Source: an uncultured Eubacterium sp. (GTDB lineage: Bacteria > Bacillota > Clostridia > Lachnospirales > Lachnospiraceae). Taken from it: a DNA stretch of 9,707 nt. The position numbers and the translations under genes were made by a program. Location of the stretch: the NCBI GenBank assembly GCA_904502145.1, contig CAJGDH010000057.1, positions 1-9,707 on the forward strand, written 5' to 3'. This document shows, piece after piece, positions 6,725 through 9,707 of the stretch (the first letter of the stretch is position 1; the number at the start of each line of letters is the position of its first letter). The notes beneath the pieces were generated by a model. The model searched no databases. It worked only from the letters and a program-made list of their open reading frames with translations, and was not told the origin of the DNA.

Positions 6725-8383
6725 ATGTCCTATATGGCTTTATACCGGAAATGGCGCCCCCGGGATTTCGATGAAGTCCGCGGTCAGGACGCCATCGTCC
6801 GCACACTTCGCAATCAGATCATCTACCAGCGGATCGGCCATGCCTACTTATTCTGCGGAACAAGGGGCACCGGAAAAACTTCCATTGCCAAGCTCTTCGC
6901 CAAGGCGGTCAACTGCGAGAATCCGGATAACGGCAACCCCTGCAACTGCTGCCCCTCCTGCCAGGCCATCAATCAGTCCGCATCCATGGATGTGATCGAG
7001 ATCGACGCGGCCTCCAACAACGGGGTGGACAATGTCCGGGAGATCCGTGAACAGGTGCAGTACTCCCCGGTTTCGGGAAAATATAAAGTATATATCATTG
7101 ATGAGGTGCACATGCTGTCCCCGGGTGCCTTCAACGCTTTGTTAAAGACCCTGGAGGAACCGCCTTCCTACGTCATCTTCATCCTGGCCACCACGGAGAA
7201 GCACAAGATTCCCGTCACCATCCTCTCCCGGTGCCAGAAATATGATTTTAAACGGATTCCCATCGATACGATCACAAAACACCTGACCCTCCTGATGGAA
7301 AAGGAAAAGATCGATGCCACCCCCGAGGCCCTGTCCTATATTGCCAGGGTGGCAGACGGTTCCATGAGGGATGCCCTGAGTCTTCTTGACCAGTGCATTT
7401 CCTTCTATCTGGGCCAGACCCTGACCTACGATAATGTTCTCTCAGTCCTGGGGACGGTGGATACCGCCATCTTCAGGGACCTTCTGAAACGGATACTGAA
7501 CCGGGAGACCGGGGAAGTCCTGAAGATCATTGACCGGGGGATCAGTGAGGGCCAGGAACTGAGCCAGTTTTTGTCCGATTTTATCTGGTATCTCCGGAAT
7601 CTTCTTATCCTCAAAGACCCCCACGCAGGGGAGGATAACCTGGAGATGTCCACGGAAACCATCGCCGGTCTCCGGGAAGACAGCCGTAAAATAGAGAATC
7701 AGACCCTTCTCCGTTTCATCCGCGTACTGTCCGAATTGTCCAACCAGCTGCGCTATGCCACCCAGAAACGGGTCCTGACGGAGGTGGGCTTCATCAAACT
7801 GTGCCATCCGCAGATGGAATCTGACACCGAAAGCCTGGAAGAACGGCTGAGAGTCCTGGAGGACAGGATTGACGAAAGCGTCCTTATCCCCGCGGACCAG
7901 GCAGGCCTTCTGCAGACAGGCGGGTACCGGGAAGGTACAGGGCAGGGACAGGCAGGTCCCCAGGGAAGGACATCCTCCCATGGACGTATCCTGTCGGGCG
8001 AACAGGCGGAAAATGCTCTCAGTGAGCGGTTTTCCCCTGCCCAGGCCGCCGATCTTAAGAAGATCGCAGCCGGATGGAAGGGCATTATCAGCCGTCTTTC
8101 CAAACCCATGAGTATTCAGCTTGGCAAAGCCAGGGTGGCTGTCTCCGAAGACAGCGACAAACTTCTTCTCATTTTCAAGGAGGAAGATGGGGTATATAAA
8201 GGATATTTCGAGAGGGACAACCATAAAAACCTTGATCTTCTGTCGGATATGGTGGCGGAGCAGACAAAAAAACAGGTCAGCTTCCAGTGTGTCACTGAAG
8301 ACACTGTCCGAAGATCCGGCGTATCGCCCATCAATCTTTCTTCCATTCATCTGGTGGAGGTGGAAGTGGACGAAGAAGAATAA
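6725..8383 (+). CDS. dnaX: DNA polymerase III subunit gamma/tau (clamp loader ATPase)
   Basis: DnaX is the AAA+ motor of the clamp-loader complex that opens the beta clamp at primed sites and ties the replisome together. The 552-residue product has Walker A GTRGTGKT (45-52) and zinc-site cysteines Cys64, Cys73, Cys76 and Cys79. Walker B IIDEVH is at 124-129, and sensor 1 lies in ATTE (155-158). The arginine finger SRC is at 168-170, and the sensor 2 segment is GSMRDALSLLDQ. The collar domain extends to about residue 365. Residues about 390-425 form a Gly/Gln-rich flexible linker, followed by a C-terminal domain (about 430-540) expected to bind the polymerase alpha subunit or DnaB, and an acidic tail. 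AGGGAGAG lies 7 nt before the ATG; the gap to cca is only 17 nt. A phased slippery heptamer at 8266-8272 might yield a shorter form. Confidence 0.97.
   Translation: MSYMALYRKWRPRDFDEVRGQDAIVRTLRNQIIYQRIGHAYLFCGTRGTGKTSIAKLFAKAVNCENPDNGNPCNCCPSCQAINQSASMDVIEIDAASNNGVDNVREIREQVQYSPVSGKYKVYIIDEVHMLSPGAFNALLKTLEEPPSYVIFILATTEKHKIPVTILSRCQKYDFKRIPIDTITKHLTLLMEKEKIDATPEALSYIARVADGSMRDALSLLDQCISFYLGQTLTYDNVLSVLGTVDTAIFRDLLKRILNRETGEVLKIIDRGISEGQELSQFLSDFIWYLRNLLILKDPHAGEDNLEMSTETIAGLREDSRKIENQTLLRFIRVLSELSNQLRYATQKRVLTEVGFIKLCHPQMESDTESLEERLRVLEDRIDESVLIPADQAGLLQTGGYREGTGQGQAGPQGRTSSHGRILSGEQAENALSERFSPAQAADLKKIAAGWKGIISRLSKPMSIQLGKARVAVSEDSDKLLLIFKEEDGVYKGYFERDNHKNLDLLSDMVAEQTKKQVSFQCVTEDTVRRSGVSPINLSSIHLVEVEVDEEE
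8266..8306 (+). promoter_or_regulatory. Candidate -1 frameshift site in dnaX (A AAA AAA plus hairpin)
   Basis: Seven A (8266-8272) are phased as A AAA AAA relative to dnaX codons 514-516, the arrangement needed for -1 slippage. A small stem, CAGTGT (8285-8290) with ACACTG (8301-8306), lies 12 nt downstream, and GGCGGAG (8254-8260) lies 5 nt upstream. Slippage would reach TGA at 8296-8298, giving about 524 residues instead of 552. The position is far more 3' than in E. coli and the stem is weak, so function is uncertain. Confidence 0.25.
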
Positions 8384-8386
8384 ATA

Positions 8387-8408
8387 TGGTATCTTTGTAT
8401 AGATACTA
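8387..8408 (+). repeat. Short inverted repeat between dnaX and ebfC
   Basis: GTATCT (8389-8394) and AGATAC (8401-8406) are inverted around TTGTAT, extendable by one wobble and one A-T pair to 8387-8408. It starts 4 nt after the dnaX stop and has no T-run, so it is not a normal terminator. It resembles the sequence at 3656-3675 upstream of ispE. It may be an mRNA structure, a processing site or a protein site. Confidence 0.4.
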
Positions 8409-8455
8409 TCTCCTATGATCAGTCACTTAACATTTAATATACGGAGGAATCAAAT

Positions 8456-8797
8456 ATGGCAAAAAGAGGTGGATTTCCCGGAGGAATGGGAAATATGAAC
8501 AATCTGATGAAGCAGGCACAGAAGATGCAGCGTCAGATGGAAGAGACACAGAAAGCATTGGAAGAGAAGACATACGAAGCCAGTGCCGGCGGCGGTGTTG
8601 TGACCGTTACCGTATCCGGTAAAAAAGAAGTCACTTCCGTAAAGCTTGCAGAGGAAGTCGTGGATCCCGATGATATCGAGATGCTTGAAGACCTTATCAT
8701 TGCGGCAACCAATGAAGCTCTCCGCGCCATGGAGGCGGACAGCCAGGCTCAGCTGGGCAAATTTACTGCAGGATTAGGCGGAGGATTCGGGTTCTGA
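8456..8797 (+). CDS. ebfC: YbaB/EbfC family nucleoid-associated protein
   Basis: This 113-residue dimeric DNA-binding protein is the usual gene between dnaX and recR in bacteria. In studied species it binds DNA with limited sequence preference and is linked to nucleoid organisation and recombination. After a Gly-rich start (MAKRGGFPGGMGN), residues about 14-38 form the long charged helix (MKQAQKMQRQMEE) seen in the family. The core beta sheet follows (GGGVVTVTVSGKKEVTSVKL, 45-64), then the helix DPDDIEMLEDLIIAATNEAL (about 72-91). The C-terminus is Gly-rich (GLGGGFGF). The ATG is preceded by GGAGG (8443-8447) with 8 nt spacing. The stop overlaps the recR start as TGATG, so the two are translationally coupled. 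The 72-nt gap after dnaX is the largest within this + strand run and might hold an extra promoter, but I see no good -35/-10 pair. Confidence 0.95.
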   Translation: MAKRGGFPGGMGNMNNLMKQAQKMQRQMEETQKALEEKTYEASAGGGVVTVTVSGKKEVTSVKLAEEVVDPDDIEMLEDLIIAATNEALRAMEADSQAQLGKFTAGLGGGFGF

Positions 8798-9396
8798 TGA
8801 ACTATTACAGCAAACATATCACCAATCTGATCGACGAGCTGAAGCGCCTGCCCGGTATCGGAGGAAAGTCGGCCCAACGCCTTGCTTTCCATATCATCAA
8901 TATGCCGGAAGAGCATGTGGAGCATCTTGCCGACACTCTGGTCACGGCACGGAAAAACATCCGTTACTGCAAGATCTGCTGCACCCTCACCGATGAGGAG
9001 GTCTGCCCGATCTGTTCCAGCGACAGACGGGACCACTCTACCATCATGGTGGTAGAACAGACCAAGGACCTTGCTGCCTATGAGAAGACCGGACAGTATT
9101 ACGGTGTCTACCATGTCCTTCAGGGATCCCTGGTTCCCAGTCTGGGAAAGGGCCCCGATGATATCCGTTTCAGGGAACTGGAAGAACGTGTGCAGAAAGG
9201 CGACATAAAAGAAGTCATCCTGGCCACCAACTCCAGCCTGGACGGGGAGGCCACCGCCATGTACATCACGAAAAAGCTGAAACCCTATGGGCTGAAGCTT
9301 TCCCGGATCGCCAGCGGCGTACCCATCGGAGGGGAACTGGAGTACATTGATGAAGTGACCCTGTCCCGGGCTCTTGACGGAAGAATAGAATTGTGA
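8797..9396 (+). CDS. recR: Recombination mediator protein RecR
   Basis: RecR works with RecO (and RecF) to load RecA onto gapped single-stranded DNA during recombinational repair. The 199 residues match the family length almost exactly. Residues about 9-34 form the helix-hairpin-helix (LPGIGGKSAQRLAFHI). A four-cysteine zinc finger is formed by Cys58, Cys61, Cys70 and Cys73. The Toprim domain covers about 80-175, starting at STIMVVEQ and including ATNSSLDGEATAMYI. The C-terminal segment GVPIGGELEYIDEVTLSRAL is the typical Walker-B-like end region. The ATG overlaps the ebfC stop by one base. GGCGGAGG at 8777-8784 is 12 nt upstream, rather far, so re-initiation after ebfC probably helps. It is the last gene of the + strand operon, followed by a strong terminator. 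Confidence 0.97.
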   Translation: MNYYSKHITNLIDELKRLPGIGGKSAQRLAFHIINMPEEHVEHLADTLVTARKNIRYCKICCTLTDEEVCPICSSDRRDHSTIMVVEQTKDLAAYEKTGQYYGVYHVLQGSLVPSLGKGPDDIRFRELEERVQKGDIKEVILATNSSLDGEATAMYITKKLKPYGLKLSRIASGVPIGGELEYIDEVTLSRALDGRIEL

Positions 9397-9426
9397 AAAT
9401 TGATTCAATAAAAGAATTGATTCGTG

Positions 9427-9464
9427 AATAATACCCGGCTAAATAAATGCCGGGTATTATTTTT
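9427..9464 (+). terminator. Intrinsic terminator of the recR operon
   Basis: AATAATACCCGGC (9427-9439) pairs perfectly with GCCGGGTATTATT (9449-9461) over 13 bp around a 9-nt loop. A run of five T (9460-9464) follows. It lies 31 nt after the recR stop. Confidence 0.93.
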
Positions 9465-9524
9465 ATGGTATTTCTAATATTTTATTTAAATACGATATCT
9501 ACCTTTAAACAATAAATAGATAAT

Positions 9525-9565
9525 AAAAAAACTCAGATCTTTCTTAACAAAAGATCTGAGTTTTT
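9525..9565 (-). terminator. Intrinsic terminator of the tRNA operon, bidirectional in form
   Basis: AAAAACTCAGATCTTT (9527-9542) pairs with AAAGATCTGAGTTTTT (9550-9565), 16 bp with a 7-nt loop. Read on the - strand it follows tRNA-Cys by a few bases, and the A-run 9525-9530 becomes its U-tract. The + strand also has a T5 run, so it could back up the recR terminator. Confidence 0.92.
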
Positions 9566-9571
9566 CATAAG

Positions 9572-9643
9572 AGGCGCAGACCGGATTTGAACCGGTGGAT
9601 ACTGGTGTTGCAGACCATTGCCTTACCACTTGGCTACTGCGCC
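9572..9643 (-). tRNA. tRNA-Cys (GCA)
   Basis: The 72-nt sequence folds as a complete cloverleaf. The acceptor stem is GGCGCAG (5' end at 9643) with CTGCGCC (ending at 9573). The D arm is GCC/GGC. The anticodon loop is CTGCAAC, giving GCA, and the T arm is ACCGG-TTCAAAT-CCGGT. The discriminator base is U73 (9572), the known identity base for tRNA-Cys. No CCA is encoded; the bases after the discriminator read CTT. The first anticodon-stem pair is an A27-G43 mismatch. Confidence 0.95.
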
Positions 9644-9646
9644 ATA

Positions 9647-9707
9647 TGACTCCTAGGAGATTTGAACTCCTGTTACCGCCGTGAAAGGGCGGTGTCTTAA
9701 CCACTTG
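9647..9707 (-). tRNA. tRNA-Glu (TTC), 5' end beyond the window
   Basis: The anticodon arm CCGCC-CTTTCAC-GGCGG gives anticodon TTC. The T arm is AGGAG-TTCAAAT-CTCCT, and the 3' acceptor strand AGGAGTC is followed by discriminator A at 9647. The D-arm remnant CAAGTGGTTAAGAC matches bacterial tRNA-Glu. The 5' acceptor strand and part of the D stem are outside the window. CCA is not encoded. It ends 3 nt before tRNA-Cys, so the two are cut from one precursor. Confidence 0.93.

Noticed and set aside
7442..8350. 302-codon open frame on the - strand opposite dnaX
   Set aside because: It is the mirror of a well-conserved dnaX gene; its translation has no recognisable motif, and no ribosome binding site or promoter supports it.
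9397..9426. Short repeated TTGATTC segments after recR
   Set aside because: Two AT-rich copies only 15-20 nt apart, with no further copies or structure, are likely chance.
9486..9704. 72-codon open frame on the - strand at the right end
   Set aside because: It is a chance frame through tRNA-Glu, tRNA-Cys and their terminator.
1..9707. CRISPR array, insertion sequence, prophage or defence genes
   Set aside because: No regularly spaced repeats, transposase, integrase, terminal inverted repeats or defence-type domains are visible; all the genes are core housekeeping types apart from one unknown.

Overview
The window is about 9.7 kb of ordinary, gene-dense bacterial chromosome. It suggests a Gram-positive of class Clostridia, probably Lachnospiraceae-like. 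The reasons are the dnaX–ebfC–recR order, strong AGGAGG-type ribosome binding sites, an HD-domain CCA-adding enzyme, tRNA genes without an encoded CCA, and U-rich intrinsic terminators. The taxon is an inference; no marker gene such as 16S rRNA is present.

Layout, left to right. (1) Positions 1-1331, + strand: the 3' part of a GH77 4-alpha-glucanotransferase gene (malQ), followed 9 nt later by a PlsC-type lysophosphatidate acyltransferase gene. (2) 1332-1984: a promoter-bearing gap, a single gene for a small membrane-anchored protein of unknown function, and an intrinsic terminator that probably works in both directions. (3) 2057-3560, - strand: ddl (D-Ala-D-Ala ligase) and an overlapping downstream DUF1934/YwiB-like gene, read from a promoter at about 3610-3618. 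(4) 3561-3730: a divergent control region with two operator-like palindromes that coincide with a candidate ispE promoter. (5) 3731-9396, + strand: a tightly packed run of ispE, a GntR/FCD regulator gene, cca, dnaX, ebfC and recR, closed by a strong terminator. (6) 9525-9707, - strand: tRNA-Glu (cut by the window end) and tRNA-Cys, 3 nt apart and followed by their own terminator.

The genes are mostly housekeeping: glycogen/maltodextrin metabolism, phospholipid synthesis, peptidoglycan precursor synthesis, the MEP isoprenoid pathway (which feeds the peptidoglycan lipid carrier), tRNA 3'-end maturation, the replication clamp loader, and RecFOR recombination. The tRNAs here lack CCA and so depend on the Cca enzyme encoded a few kb away.

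I found no mobile element, CRISPR array, defence system or clearly novel multi-gene system. The points worth a second look are regulatory: possible auto-regulation by the GntR protein through TTGTATACAA-like palindromes, a related sequence element repeated before ebfC, a correctly phased slippery A7 heptamer near the 3' end of dnaX, and the uncharacterised membrane-anchored protein.
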